Shown: positions 25,117 to 34,016 of the stretch, piece after piece
Position numbering within the stretch: the first letter of the stretch is position 1
Layout of the letters: every line of letters begins with the position of its first letter
DNA from: BOG-908 sp963692875
Lineage (GTDB): Bacteria; Pseudomonadota; Alphaproteobacteria; Acetobacterales; Acetobacteraceae
Direction of reading: 5' to 3'
Assembly (NCBI GenBank): GCA_965198755.1
Contig: OZ240673.1
Location: forward strand, 372,001-436,000
Length of the DNA stretch: 64,000 bases
Program-made: the position numbers and the translations under genes
The notes under the pieces: generated by a model
Told to the model about the DNA's origin: nothing
What the model saw: the letters and a program-made list of their open reading frames with translations, nothing else
Database searches by the model: none

Positions 25117-25977
25117 TCAGGCAGGTTCGGACACTGACACGCGCTTCGGCGCGAAGAAGGAGAGGCGGTTGAGCGCCACCCAGTCGATCAGTTCCAGCCG
25201 CCCATCATGATGTTCCACCAGGGCGGTGCAGCTTTCCACCCAGTCGCCGCAGTTCAGATACAGCATGCCATCGACGCGGCGGATCTCGGCGTGGTGGATG
25301 TGGCCGCAGATCACGCCGTCCAGGTGACGGCGGCGGGCCTCCCCGGTCAGCGCGTCCTCGAACCGGTCGATTGCCTTGACGGCTTCCTTCACCTGGCGTT
25401 TGGCCCATTGCGACAGCGACCAGTACGGATAACCCAGCAGTCGGCGCACGGCATTGAACCAGCGGTTGACGTTCAGCGCGCTCCTGTAGGCCCAATCGCC
25501 CAGGAATGCGAGCGTCTTGGCGTAACGCACCACGCTGTCGAACTGGTCGCCGTGGATGATCAGCAGCCGCTTGCCGTCGGCGGTCACGTGCTCGGCTTCG
25601 CCCACCAGCTTCACGCCGCCGATCTCCAGGCCGAGCGGCAGCCAGGCGCGGAGCTGCTCGTCGTGGTTGCCGGGGATGTAGAGCACGCGGGCGCCCTGGC
25701 TCGCCTGGCGCAGGATCAGTTTCACCACCTCGTCGTGCATCTCGTCCCAGTACCAGGACTTCCGCAGCCGCCAGCCGTCCACGATGTCGCCCACCAGGAA
25801 CAGGTTCTGGCAGGTGAACGAGCCGAGGAAGTGGGCCAGGAAGTCGCTGCGGCAGCCGCGGGTGCCGAGATGGGTGTCGGAGATGAACACCGAGCGGTAG
25901 GTGGTCTGGCCGCCGCCGGACCCGACAGGGGAGGCCGGCAGCGATGGCGTCTTGAAACTGGCAGAGAAGGCGTTCAT
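25117..25977 (-). CDS. UDP-2,3-diacylglucosamine diphosphatase-like metallophosphoesterase
   Basis: 286 residues from ATG 25975-25977 (ATG 25998 is an alternative). Calcineurin-like motifs in order: FISDTHLGTRG, LVGDIVDGWRLRKSWYWDE, YIPGNHDEQLRAW, HGDQFD and GVICGHIHHAEIR. This is the LpxH-type family that hydrolyses UDP-diacylglucosamine to lipid X in lipid A synthesis, though this subgroup, paired with a glycosyltransferase, may act elsewhere. It is co-directional with the GT4 gene. Confidence 0.85.
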   Translation of the reverse strand: MNAFSASFKTPSLPASPVGSGGGQTTYRSVFISDTHLGTRGCRSDFLAHFLGSFTCQNLFLVGDIVDGWRLRKSWYWDEMHDEVVKLILRQASQGARVLYIPGNHDEQLRAWLPLGLEIGGVKLVGEAEHVTADGKRLLIIHGDQFDSVVRYAKTLAFLGDWAYRSALNVNRWFNAVRRLLGYPYWSLSQWAKRQVKEAVKAIDRFEDALTGEARRRHLDGVICGHIHHAEIRRVDGMLYLNCGDWVESCTALVEHHDGRLELIDWVALNRLSFFAPKRVSVSEPA

Positions 25978-26192
25978 CGGCCTCACCGTCACGAGCATGC
26001 GTCCGACCCTGTGCGGCCAGGACTTGCGCGCAGCAGATAGTGCAGGCGCCGCGTCGGCACAGTGAAGTTTGCGTGACGCTGCAATACCGATCCCACCGAG
26101 AACTTCACACGACTGACTTCAACCTGCAACCGAATCGCAACATCCAGGCTGGATACTTGTCGTTTTGCCGCCCGGACTGGTCCTGCATTGCC

Positions 26193-27071
26193 GTGATCGT
26201 CATCTACAACCCCGTCGCCGGCCACCGGCGCGCGCATACCCTGTGGCGCGTGCTGGACATATTGTCGGCAAATGGCGTCCGGGTGCAACTGCTCCAGACC
26301 AGCCACGCCGGCCACGCCGCCGAGTTGGCCCGTCAGGCGGGTGGTGCCCCGGGCGACCTGCTGGTCGCTGCCGGCGGCGACGGCACCATCGCCGAGGTCG
26401 CCGGCGGCCTGGCCGGCCTGCCCGCCGGCCGCCGCGCCCGCCTCGGCATCATCCCGTTGGGCACCGCCAACGTGCTGGCGCGCGAGTTGGGCCTGTCCAC
26501 CGCGCCGCGTTCGGTGGCCGCCGCCCTGGCCTTCGGCCGCACCCGCGCGCTGTGGCCGGGCATCGCCAGCGGTGCGGCGGCGGACCGGCTGTTCGTGCAG
26601 ATGCTTGGCGTGGGGCTGGACGCCCAGGTGGTCCACCACATGACCGGGCCGCTCAAACGCGCGCTGGGCCGCGGCGCCTACGTGGTGCAGACGATGCGCG
26701 AGTTGGTCCGCTACGATTACGCGCCGATCCGCCTTCGCATCGACGGTGCCGAGGCCGAAGCCGCCAGCGTGGTGGTCAGCAAGGGCCGCCTCTACGCCGG
26801 TCAGTACCTGCTGGCGCCCAACGCACGGCCGCACGAGCCGGGGTTCACCGTGGCGCTGTTCGGCTGCACCGGACGCGGCGCCGCGCTGATGTACGGGGCC
26901 GCTTTGCCGCTGAACCTGCTGCCGCGCGCGCCGGGCATGCGGCTGGTGCGGGCGTCTCGGGTGGAGATTTTGGCAGGTGGCGCGCCGGCACAGGCGGATG
27001 GAGATCCGGCTGGGAGCGTGCCGGTGAGCGTCAGGGATGCGGAGGCGCCGATCGAGGTGGTGACGGGGTAA
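26193..27071 (+). CDS. Diacylglycerol kinase family (YegS-like) lipid kinase
   Basis: 292 residues from GTG 26193, placed where homology starts (VIVIYNPVAGHRRAH). Catalytic-domain markers: LLVAAGGDGTIAEVAGGLAG, LGIIPLGTANVLARELGL and the C-terminal lobe RASRVEILA. It phosphorylates a lipid, perhaps diacylglycerol, at the inner membrane. It is divergent from the LpxH-like gene. The stop TAA is immediately followed by a repeat copy. Confidence 0.88.
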   Translation: MIVIYNPVAGHRRAHTLWRVLDILSANGVRVQLLQTSHAGHAAELARQAGGAPGDLLVAAGGDGTIAEVAGGLAGLPAGRRARLGIIPLGTANVLARELGLSTAPRSVAAALAFGRTRALWPGIASGAAADRLFVQMLGVGLDAQVVHHMTGPLKRALGRGAYVVQTMRELVRYDYAPIRLRIDGAEAEAASVVVSKGRLYAGQYLLAPNARPHEPGFTVALFGCTGRGAALMYGAALPLNLLPRAPGMRLVRASRVEILAGGAPAQADGDPAGSVPVSVRDAEAPIEVVTG

Positions 27072-27210
27072 AGCAAGCAAGCGGTTCTTTTTTGAAAAAA
27101 AGAACCAAAAAACTTTTATCACTGCTGTCGCGGACTCTCCCGCAGCGTGTATTCCAGGGAACAAAAGTTTTTTGGTTCTTTTTTTCAAAAAAGAACTGCT
27201 TGCTTGCTTT
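27072..27210 (+). repeat. Dispersed palindromic repeat, copy 13
   Basis: Both arms are GGTTC-type; core CTGTCGCGG near the left arm; outer ends GCAAGCAAGC and GCTTGCTTGC. It begins within one base of the lipid kinase stop. Confidence 0.95.
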
Positions 27211-27353
27211 GTAACTTTCAGTCCCACAACCCTGGCAAGCCCATCGCTTACGCCTGCCGTCACACTTTGCCCCTGTTGCAAGCTGTGCAGAAGATCGAAG
27301 CTATCCGGCTTGCCGATAACGTTCAGGTAGATCTCGTCGTTTTCAACGAACAT
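27205..27353 (-). pseudogene. Possible gene fragment running into a repeat
   Basis: From ATG 27351-27353 the minus strand encodes MFVENDEIYLNVIGKPDSFD followed by LLHSLQQGQSVTAGVSDG and LARVVGLKV, protein-like and less GC-rich than its surroundings. It has no stop before it enters the repeat arm and then continues as repeat-encoded residues. It may be a remnant truncated by the repeat. No family recognised and no clear ribosome site. Confidence 0.3.
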
Positions 27354-27435
27354 CGAGACGGCGCAAGGCGAGGTTTTCCGTTTTGGTAACCCAATTAAGC
27401 TTGACCTCGCCAGGACAGTGCTGCATCGAAACGAC

Positions 27436-28242
27436 ATGCGCCTCGTCCTCCTCGCTTGCCTGGCCGCCGTCCCGGCGCACGGCTTCCCGCTCGGTGCAGG
27501 CACTGGCGCGGCCAGTCTTTCCGGCACCCGCGAGCTCTGGCTGCCGACCATCCAGCACGAAGCCGCCCTGCGCGGCCTGCCCGCGGCACTGGCCGACGCG
27601 GTCGCCATGGTCGAGACCGGCTACAACCCGGGCGCGGTCGGCAGCTCCGGCGAGATCGGCCTGATGCAGGTGATGCCCGCCACCGCTCGACAGCTCGGCT
27701 TCACCGGCAGCACGGGCGAGCTGTTCCAGCCGGCTACCAACATCCGCCTCGGCGTGGCCTACCTCGCGCGCGCCTGGTCGATGGCCGGCGGCAATGTCTG
27801 CCGCGCGCTGACCAAGTACCGCGCCGGCCTGGGCGAGGAGGTGAGCAGCCCGCTCTCCATCACCTACTGCGCCCGCGCGATGGGTTGGCTGGACGCCACC
27901 GGCAGCGCGCTCGCCCAGGGAGTTGCGGCGGGCGGCACCGACGCACGCACCGCGGAGGCTGCCGCACCGCCGGTGGCGGACCCGCACGTGATTGCCATGT
28001 TCCCGCCACTGCCGGAGCAGGCCGGGCTCACCGCCACGCCCCGCCTGCCGGCTGTCATCACGCCGGCCGCCTACTTCGCCGCTCCGGTGGCCGTCCAACT
28101 GGCAGCCCCGGTGGCCGCCCGCGTGCAGGCGGCTGCCATCACCCGCAGCTTGGCCGGCCGCACGCGCGCAAGCCACGCCCGCCGCAGCACATCGGTGGAC
28201 AAAACCGCCGCCGCGGTGGAAGCAGCGCTTTCGGAATACTAG
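27436..28242 (+). CDS. Lytic transglycosylase (SLT domain)
   Basis: 268 residues, exported (signal MRLVLLACLAAVPAHG). The SLT domain spans residues ~35-145: the catalytic Glu is in AMVETGYNPGAVGSSGEIGL, followed by MQVMPATARQLGF and NIRLGVAYLARAW. It cleaves the glycan strand of peptidoglycan in the periplasm. The C-terminal ~120 residues are Ala/Pro-rich and basic. ATG 27436 was chosen because it opens the signal peptide. It is 11 bp upstream of gpmI. Confidence 0.9.
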   Translation: MRLVLLACLAAVPAHGFPLGAGTGAASLSGTRELWLPTIQHEAALRGLPAALADAVAMVETGYNPGAVGSSGEIGLMQVMPATARQLGFTGSTGELFQPATNIRLGVAYLARAWSMAGGNVCRALTKYRAGLGEEVSSPLSITYCARAMGWLDATGSALAQGVAAGGTDARTAEAAAPPVADPHVIAMFPPLPEQAGLTATPRLPAVITPAAYFAAPVAVQLAAPVAARVQAAAITRSLAGRTRASHARRSTSVDKTAAAVEAALSEY

Positions 28243-28253
28243 GACGCCCCGCC

Positions 28254-29774
28254 ATGCCGACGCCCCGCCCGGTGATGCTGCTGATCCTCGACGGGTTCGG
28301 CTGGCGCGAGGCGGCGGCCGACAACGCCGTGGCCCAGGCCGACACGCCCAACTTCAACCGTTTATGGGCCGCCAGCCCGCACGCTTTCCTGCGCACCAGC
28401 GGCGACGACGTGGGCCTGCCAGGCGGCCAGATGGGCAACTCCGAAGTGGGCCACCTCAACATCGGCGCCGGCCGCGTCGTCCGCCAGGAACTCGCCCGCA
28501 TCGGTGCGGCCATCGCCGACGGCAGCCTCGCACGCGCGCCGGCCTTGCAGAGCCTGATCGCCGCCGCCCGGCGGACCGGCGGCACCTGCCACCTCATCGG
28601 CCTGGTCTCGGACGGCGGCGTGCACGCCCACCAGGACCACGCCACCGCCCTGGCCCGCATCCTCGCCGAGGCCGGCATCCCCACCGCCGTGCACGTCTTC
28701 ACCGACGGCCGCGACACCGGCCCGCGCACCGGCGCCGACTTCGTCGCCCGGTTCGAAGCGAGCCTGCCGGAGGGCGCCCGCATCGCCACCGTGTCCGGCC
28801 GCTACTACGCCATGGACCGCGACCACCGCTGGGACCGCGTGGCGCGCGCCTGGCGCGCCATCGCACTGGCCGAGGCGGATGCCCGCTTCGCCACCGCCGC
28901 CGAGGCGATCGCGGCCGGCTACGCGCAGGACGTCACCGACGAGTTCCTCGACCCCGCCGTGGTTGGCCCCTACCAGGGCATGCGCGACGGCGACGTCCTG
29001 CTCAGCTTCAACTTCCGCGCCGACCGCATCCGCGAGCTGCTCGCTGGCCTGCTCGACGATCAGTTCGACGGCTTCCCCCGCGCTCCCCGCATCACCTTTG
29101 CCGCTGCCGCTGGCATGACCCAGTACAGCGACGACCTGGCACGGCGCATGGGCGCGCTGTTCGCCCCGGTGTCCCTCGACAACATCCTGGGCCAGGTCGT
29201 CTCGGCCGCCGGCCGCCGCCAGCTCCGCATGGCGGAGACCGAGAAGTATCCGCACGTCACCTACTTCCTCAACGGCGGCCTGGAGACGCCCTACCCCGGC
29301 GAGGACCGCATCATGGTCCCCTCGCCGAAGGTCGCCACCTACGACCTGCAGCCGGAGATGAGCGCGCCCGAGCTCACCGACCGCGCGGTGGCCGCCATCG
29401 CCTCGGGCACCTACGACCTGATCGTGATGAACTACGCCAACCCGGACATGGTGGGCCACACCGGCAGCCTGCCGGCCGCGATCCGCGCGGTGGAGGCGGT
29501 GGATGCCGGCCTCGGCCGCATCGCCGAGGCCATCGGCCGGGCCGGCGGTGCCCTGCTGGTCACCGCCGACCACGGCAACTGCGAGATGATGCGCGACCCC
29601 CAGACCGGCGGACCGCACACCGCCCACACCACCAACCCAGTGCCGGTCTTCCTCGCCGGCGGCCCGGCCGCCACGCTGCACGACGGCCGCCTGGCCGACC
29701 TGGCGCCGAGCCTGCTGGCGTTGATGGACCTACCGCCGCCGCAGGAGATGACGGGCAAGCCGCTGTTGGGTTAA
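28254..29774 (+). CDS. gpmI: 2,3-bisphosphoglycerate-independent phosphoglycerate mutase
   Basis: Interconverts 3- and 2-phosphoglycerate in glycolysis/gluconeogenesis with two Mn ions. 506 residues, normal. N-terminal LLILDGFGWRE holds metal ligands; the phosphorylated Ser63 is in GQMGNSEVGHLNIGAG. Other markers: GLVSDGGVHAHQDH, VFTDGRDTGPRTG, YYAMDRDHRWDR, NYANPDMVGHTG and VTADHGNCE. It forms the start of the conserved gpmI-envC-ctpA order of alphaproteobacteria. Confidence 0.97.
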   Translation: MPTPRPVMLLILDGFGWREAAADNAVAQADTPNFNRLWAASPHAFLRTSGDDVGLPGGQMGNSEVGHLNIGAGRVVRQELARIGAAIADGSLARAPALQSLIAAARRTGGTCHLIGLVSDGGVHAHQDHATALARILAEAGIPTAVHVFTDGRDTGPRTGADFVARFEASLPEGARIATVSGRYYAMDRDHRWDRVARAWRAIALAEADARFATAAEAIAAGYAQDVTDEFLDPAVVGPYQGMRDGDVLLSFNFRADRIRELLAGLLDDQFDGFPRAPRITFAAAAGMTQYSDDLARRMGALFAPVSLDNILGQVVSAAGRRQLRMAETEKYPHVTYFLNGGLETPYPGEDRIMVPSPKVATYDLQPEMSAPELTDRAVAAIASGTYDLIVMNYANPDMVGHTGSLPAAIRAVEAVDAGLGRIAEAIGRAGGALLVTADHGNCEMMRDPQTGGPHTAHTTNPVPVFLAGGPAATLHDGRLADLAPSLLALMDLPPPQEMTGKPLLG

Positions 29775-29811
29775 GCCGTCTTCCCGTCGGGCATCGGGCC
29801 CGGCGCCAAGC

Positions 29812-29958
29812 ATGGAGTTCGCCGTGGGTTCTCTGGTGGTATTCGTTGCATACTCGGCGGTTATGGTTCTGGCCGGGTATCACTGGCGAAAGTGGGAGGG
29901 CGAGCTGGCGAAGCACGACCGGCAGGCGGCGCGGATCTCCATGCTGAGCAAGCTCTAG
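29812..29958 (+). CDS. Candidate 48-residue single-span membrane protein
   Basis: ATG 29812 to TAG 29958. MEFAVGSLVVFVAYSAVMVL forms one helix, followed by an amphipathic tail (GYHWRKWEGELAKHDRQAAR). Fits a small membrane protein between gpmI and the envC-like gene; weak ribosome site. The stop abuts a repeat copy. Confidence 0.42.
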   Translation: MEFAVGSLVVFVAYSAVMVLAGYHWRKWEGELAKHDRQAARISMLSKL

Positions 29959-30083
29959 GCAAGCTTCTTTTTTGAAAAAAAGAAGCAAAAAACTATTGGT
30001 TCCGCTGTCGCGCGCAGCTCAAACGTCGCGCCTAAAGAAACAAAAGTTTTTTGGTTCTTTTTTTCAAAAAAGAACTGCTTGCT
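29959..30083 (+). repeat. Dispersed palindromic repeat, copy 14
   Basis: CTTC-type left arm; core CTGTCGCG; GGTTC-type right arm. It is directly upstream of, and in frame with, the signal peptide of the EnvC-like protein. Confidence 0.93.
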
Positions 30084-31270
30084 GTCTGCTCTTTCTGTCG
30101 CACCCCTGCCTCGCCTCCCCCCGGACCGAAGCCGCCGCCCGCCTGGCCCGCGCACAGCAGGAACACGCCGCCGAGGCGCAAGCCCAGGCCACCGCCCGCC
30201 GCGACCTATCCCAAGCCGAAGCCCAGGCCGGCCGCCTCGCCGACGCGCTGGTCGCGCAGGCTGCCGAGTTGCGCCGGCTCGACGCGCAGGTTGCCCAGGC
30301 CGAAGCCCAGCTGGCCCGCGCCAGGCAGGACCAGCAGGCGGCGGACGCGGCGCTCGCCCGCGCCCAGGCGAGGTTCTCCGCCCTGCTGCCGGCGATGCTG
30401 CGCCTGTCCGACGCCCCGGCGGGCGCCATGCTGGCAGCTTCGTCCGAACCTGCGCATGCCGTGCAGGGCCTGCTGATCGCCGGCGGTCTGGCCGCCGGGT
30501 TCAACGCCCAGGCTGCCGCCCTGCACACCGAGCAGGACCGGGCCGCGTCCGCCGGTGCGCAGGCGCAGCACGCGGCGGCCAGCCTGGCCGCCGCGCGCGC
30601 GGCGCAGGCCGCCCGTGCCGCAGGCCTGGACCAGGCGGTGGCCCAAGCAAGCGACCAGGTGAGCGAGGCAGAGCAGGCCGGCAGAGACGCCGCAGCAGCG
30701 GTGGCGCGCACCGCCGGTCAGGCGGCCACCCTGCGCGAGGCGATCGCCGCGATGGACGCTGCCGCCGCGGAGGCCCGCGCCCGCGCCGCGCGGGAGGCGG
30801 CTGACGCCGCGAAGTTGCACCAGGCCGGGCAGGCCGGCGCCGCGCGTGCCCGCGAGGCGGCGCTCACCCGCCCCGGCGGCGCTGCGCTTTCGCGGTCGGC
30901 CGGCATGCTGCAGGCGCCCGTCGGCGGCCCGGTTCTGCGTGCCTTTGGCGCGCCGGCGGCGGACGGGCCCGCCACCGGGCTCACCCTGGCCGCGGCCGCA
31001 GGGGCCGTGGTGGCCAGCCCGTGCGCCGGCCGGGTGGCCTTTGCGGCACCCTTCCGCAGCTACGGCCGGCTGGTCATCCTCGAATGCGGCGGCGGCTACG
31101 ATGTGGTGATGGCGGGACTGGGCTCGATCGGTGCCGTGCCTGGCCAGCGCCTGCGTCCCGGACAGCCGCTCGGCCGCATGGGTGCCGCGGACCACGCCGG
31201 ACTCTACGTCGAGCTAAGGACGAACGGACGGCCGGTGGACCCTGCACCTTTCCTTAAGCCGCAACTCTAG
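29972..31270 (+). CDS. EnvC-like murein hydrolase activator (degenerate M23), repeat-derived N-terminus
   Basis: Periplasmic coiled-coil protein (Ala/Gln/Arg-rich helices, residues ~50-310) with a C-terminal LytM/M23 domain. The domain is degenerate: where active M23 enzymes have HG..YHTLYAHL and HLHFE it has ECGGGYDVVMAGL and GLYVELR, as in EnvC-type activators of amidases. It follows gpmI and precedes ctpA, the usual order. There is no ATG/GTG/TTG between the repeat and the signal sequence CCLLFLSHPCLA. In-frame TTG codons at 29972 and 29996 lie inside the repeat, giving signal peptides of about 48 or 40 residues whose basic N-region is repeat-encoded. Gene identity is good; the start is uncertain. 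Confidence 0.8.
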   Translation: MKKRSKKLLVPLSRAAQTSRLKKQKFFGSFFQKRTACCLLFLSHPCLASPRTEAAARLARAQQEHAAEAQAQATARRDLSQAEAQAGRLADALVAQAAELRRLDAQVAQAEAQLARARQDQQAADAALARAQARFSALLPAMLRLSDAPAGAMLAASSEPAHAVQGLLIAGGLAAGFNAQAAALHTEQDRAASAGAQAQHAAASLAAARAAQAARAAGLDQAVAQASDQVSEAEQAGRDAAAAVARTAGQAATLREAIAAMDAAAAEARARAAREAADAAKLHQAGQAGAARAREAALTRPGGAALSRSAGMLQAPVGGPVLRAFGAPAADGPATGLTLAAAAGAVVASPCAGRVAFAAPFRSYGRLVILECGGGYDVVMAGLGSIGAVPGQRLRPGQPLGRMGAADHAGLYVELRTNGRPVDPAPFLKPQL

Positions 31271-31323
31271 TCTTTGATCGCCCGAGTTTTTACAGGCAGC
31301 GATCCCGTGTTTGACCTTTGAAA

Positions 31324-31461
31324 GGCAAGCCAAGCGGTTCTTTTTTGAAAAAAAGAACCAAAAAACTTTTGATTCCTCAGGTGCGCGTTGCAGGAAAATA
31401 CCGCGACAGCCCGACCAAAAGTTTTTTGCTGCTTTTTTTCAAAAAAGCAGGCCTTGCTTTC
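31324..31461 (-). repeat. Dispersed palindromic repeat, copy 15
   Basis: GGTTC-type left arm; core CCGCGACAG; CTGC-type right arm. It lies between the envC-like gene and ctpA. The remaining ~150 bp before ctpA hold no other feature. Confidence 0.93.
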
Positions 31462-31609
31462 CTGCCCAGGCGTCAGGCGTTCTTGGCAGCTGACTCGCCA
31501 AGCCGACTTTTCAGATGGACACTCACCCGACGGGCCATACCGACACGCTACCGGCGCACCATGTAGCCTCAACGATTTCTTAAGCACGACCCGCCACAAG
31601 GATAACGGC

Positions 31610-33022
31610 ATGACACTCCGCACCGGCCTTCTGCTCGGCACCGCCTTCGCGGTGGGCCTCTCTGCCGGCCCCGCCCTGCGCGGCATCGCCCCCGCCCTGC
31701 ACACGGCCGGGCTGATCGGCGCAGCGCACGCCGACGACGCCGCGGAAGGACCGCAGGACACTTACCACCTGCTCACCCTGTTCGGCGAAGTGTTCGAGAA
31801 GGTGCGTGCCGACTACGTCGCTCCGGTGAAGGACCGCGAGCTGATCGACAACGCGCTGAACGGCATGGTCAGCTCGCTCGACCCGCACAGCTCCTACCTG
31901 GACGCCAAGCAGTACCGTGACATGCAGGTCACCACCCGCGGCGCCTTTGGCGGGCTCGGCCTGGAAGTCACCTCGGATAGCGGCCTGGTGAAGGTGATCA
32001 CCCCGATGGACGACACGCCGGCCGCGCGCGCCGGCATGAAGACCGGCGACCTGATCCTCTCGCTGAACGGCAAGTCGGTCGAAGGCCTGTCGCTGAACGA
32101 CGCGGTGGACATGATGCGCGGCCCGCCCGGCAGCACCATCACGCTGTCCGTCAAGCGCGAGCACATCGACAAGCCGATCGACGTCACGATGACGCGCGAG
32201 TCGATCCACATCCAGGTGGTGAAGACCGCGCTGTACGGCGACGTCGGCTACCTGCGCCTGTCCGGCTTCAACGAGGAGAGCGACACCAAGCTGCGCGAGG
32301 GCATCGCCAAGCTTAAGGACGAGAGCCACGGCAAGCTGCGCGGCCTGGTGTTCGACCTGCGCAACAACCCCGGCGGCCTGCTCGACCAGGCGGTGGACGT
32401 CAGCGAGGACTTCATCCCCGATGGCGAGATCGTCAGCACCCGGGCGCGTCACCCGGAGGACAGCCAGCGCTGGGATGCCAAGGGGTCCGACCTGATCGCC
32501 GGCCTGCCGCTGGTGGTGCTGATCAACGGCGGCTCCGCCTCTGCCAGCGAGATCGTCGCCGGCGCCCTGCAGGACCACCACCGCGCGATCGTCGTTGGCG
32601 AGCGCAGCTTCGGCAAGGGATCCGTGCAGACGCTGATCCCGATGGGCAACGACGGCGCCATCCGCCTGACCACGGCGCGCTACTACACGCCGTCCGGCCG
32701 CTCCATTCAGGGCCTGGGCATCGCGCCGGACGTGCCGGTGGCAGAGACCCGCGAGGAGGAGGTGCACTATTTGCCGGACCGCGAGTCCGACCTGAACCAC
32801 GCGCTGAAGAACGAGGGCGGTTCGGCCCCCACCAAGCCGCCGGCGCCGCGTGACGACATCCCGCCGCAGGCCAAGCAGATCCAGCAGAAGCCGCCGGCGA
32901 ACTGGCCGAAATTCGACCTCGCCAACCCGCTGTCGGACTACCAGCTGCAGGAGGGCATCGACGTGGTGCGCGACATGACACAGAAGCAGGCGCAGCGCGG
33001 CGATGACTACCACGTGCGCTGA
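31610..33022 (+). CDS. ctpA: S41 family C-terminal processing peptidase
   Basis: Periplasmic serine protease, 470 residues. Signal region MTLRTGLLLGTAFAVGLSAG to about AHA. PDZ domain around residues 105-185 (GLGLEVTSDSGLVKVI, GMKTGDLILSLNGKSV). Protease core: FDLRNNPGGLLDQAVDVSEDF, catalytic Ser in NGGSASASEIVAGAL and Lys in GERSFGKGSVQT. ATG 31610 follows AAGGA with 8 bp spacing. Likely processes envelope proteins or controls murein hydrolases; neighbouring EnvC-like protein supports a cell-wall role. Confidence 0.96.
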   Translation: MTLRTGLLLGTAFAVGLSAGPALRGIAPALHTAGLIGAAHADDAAEGPQDTYHLLTLFGEVFEKVRADYVAPVKDRELIDNALNGMVSSLDPHSSYLDAKQYRDMQVTTRGAFGGLGLEVTSDSGLVKVITPMDDTPAARAGMKTGDLILSLNGKSVEGLSLNDAVDMMRGPPGSTITLSVKREHIDKPIDVTMTRESIHIQVVKTALYGDVGYLRLSGFNEESDTKLREGIAKLKDESHGKLRGLVFDLRNNPGGLLDQAVDVSEDFIPDGEIVSTRARHPEDSQRWDAKGSDLIAGLPLVVLINGGSASASEIVAGALQDHHRAIVVGERSFGKGSVQTLIPMGNDGAIRLTTARYYTPSGRSIQGLGIAPDVPVAETREEEVHYLPDRESDLNHALKNEGGSAPTKPPAPRDDIPPQAKQIQQKPPANWPKFDLANPLSDYQLQEGIDVVRDMTQKQAQRGDDYHVR

Positions 33023-33073
33023 AGGCACGGACTGCGTGGGTTCCGGCAGGTTGACGACCTTGGCTGGCATGCT

Positions 33074-33336
33074 CAGCCATCCCCGACCCCGATCCGGCAC
33101 TGAAGGAGCCGGCGCCTGATCTGCCGGGCCGCATGCTGCCGCGCATCGACGGCGCGCGGCAGGCCTCGGTGCCTTGCGCCGCCGCCTTCGACTCGGCCGA
33201 ACGCCACCCGCGCGTGGCGCTGGTGCTGGGCGGCGCCGGACTGGATCGCGCGCTGACCGCCCAGGCCGCCCGCACGCTGCCCGCCATGCCGCGCCCTTCC
33301 GTAAGCAAGCCGGCCTTGCAGGCGCAAACGCGGTGA
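33074..33336 (+). pseudogene. Divergent polysaccharide deacetylase, internal deletion remnant
   Basis: One frame reads IPDPDPALKEPAPDLPGRML, then PRIDG, and RHPRVALVLGGAGLDRALTA followed by QAARTLPA, which matches the N-terminal part of the divergent polysaccharide deacetylase family (PF04748-type) that usually sits between ctpA and rppH. It then jumps to a short unrelated tail and stops at TGA 33334-33336, overlapping the rppH GTG. About 80-88 of the usual 250 or more residues of the domain remain, and all metal-binding parts are gone. The deletion kept the stop/start overlap. Confidence 0.7.
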
Positions 33337-33857
33337 GCCGAGACCCGCCCGAGGACGCAGCTTCGCTGTCGGCCTATCGCCCGAACGTCGGCGCCGCGCT
33401 GTTCAACCGGCAGGGCTTAGTGTGGGTCGGCCGCCGCGCCGACCAGCCAGCCGAGTTGGCGTCCTGGCAGATGCCGCAGGGCGGCATCGACGCCGGCGAG
33501 GACCCGGCTGCCGCCGTGCTGCGCGAGTTGGAGGAGGAGATCGGCACCGCGCGCGCCAGCATCCTCGCCGAACACCCTGGCTGGCTGACTTACGACCTGC
33601 CTGCCGACATTGCCGCGCGCGCGCTCGGCGGGCGCTACCGCGGGCAACGGCAGAAATGGTTCGCCCTGCGGTTCGACGGCGCGGAGTCCGACATCGTGCT
33701 CGACCGCGACGCGCATCCGGAGTTCTCCGCCTGGCGCTGGGCGGAGCTGGCCGAGCTACCCGCGCTCGCTGTCAATTTCAAGCGCGACGTGTACGCGTCG
33801 GTGGTGCGCGAGTTTGCGCGGTTTTCCAGGCCGGGCTTCGGTCCGTCCGGCACCTAG
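33333..33857 (+). CDS. rppH: RNA pyrophosphohydrolase (Nudix)
   Basis: Removes pyrophosphate from 5'-triphosphate RNA, starting 5'-dependent decay. 174 residues from GTG 33333, which overlaps the upstream remnant's stop (GTGA). Markers: YRPNVGAALFNRQGLVWVGR, WQMPQGGIDAGEDP with the Nudix box ending RELEEEIG, and YRGQRQKWFALRF. Completes the ctpA-deacetylase-rppH order found in relatives. Confidence 0.95.
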   Translation: MSRDPPEDAASLSAYRPNVGAALFNRQGLVWVGRRADQPAELASWQMPQGGIDAGEDPAAAVLRELEEEIGTARASILAEHPGWLTYDLPADIAARALGGRYRGQRQKWFALRFDGAESDIVLDRDAHPEFSAWRWAELAELPALAVNFKRDVYASVVREFARFSRPGFGPSGT

Positions 33858-33886
33858 GACCAACCGGCCTGAAGGTTGTCCGTGCC

Positions 33887-34016
33887 AAAGCAAGCAAGGC
33901 CTTCTTTTTTGAAAAAAAGAAGCAAAAAACTTTTGATTCCGCTGTCGCGGTTCTGTCCGGAGAGCGCGCGACAGCGGAGTCAAATCCTTTTTTTCAAAAA
34001 AGGACTGCTTGCTTTC
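33887..34016 (+). repeat. Dispersed palindromic repeat, copy 16
   Basis: CTTC-type left arm; spacer with core in both orientations (CTGTCGCGG, GCGACAGCGG); right arm of TCC/GGA type lacking the usual AAAGTTTTTTG junction. Confidence 0.88.
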
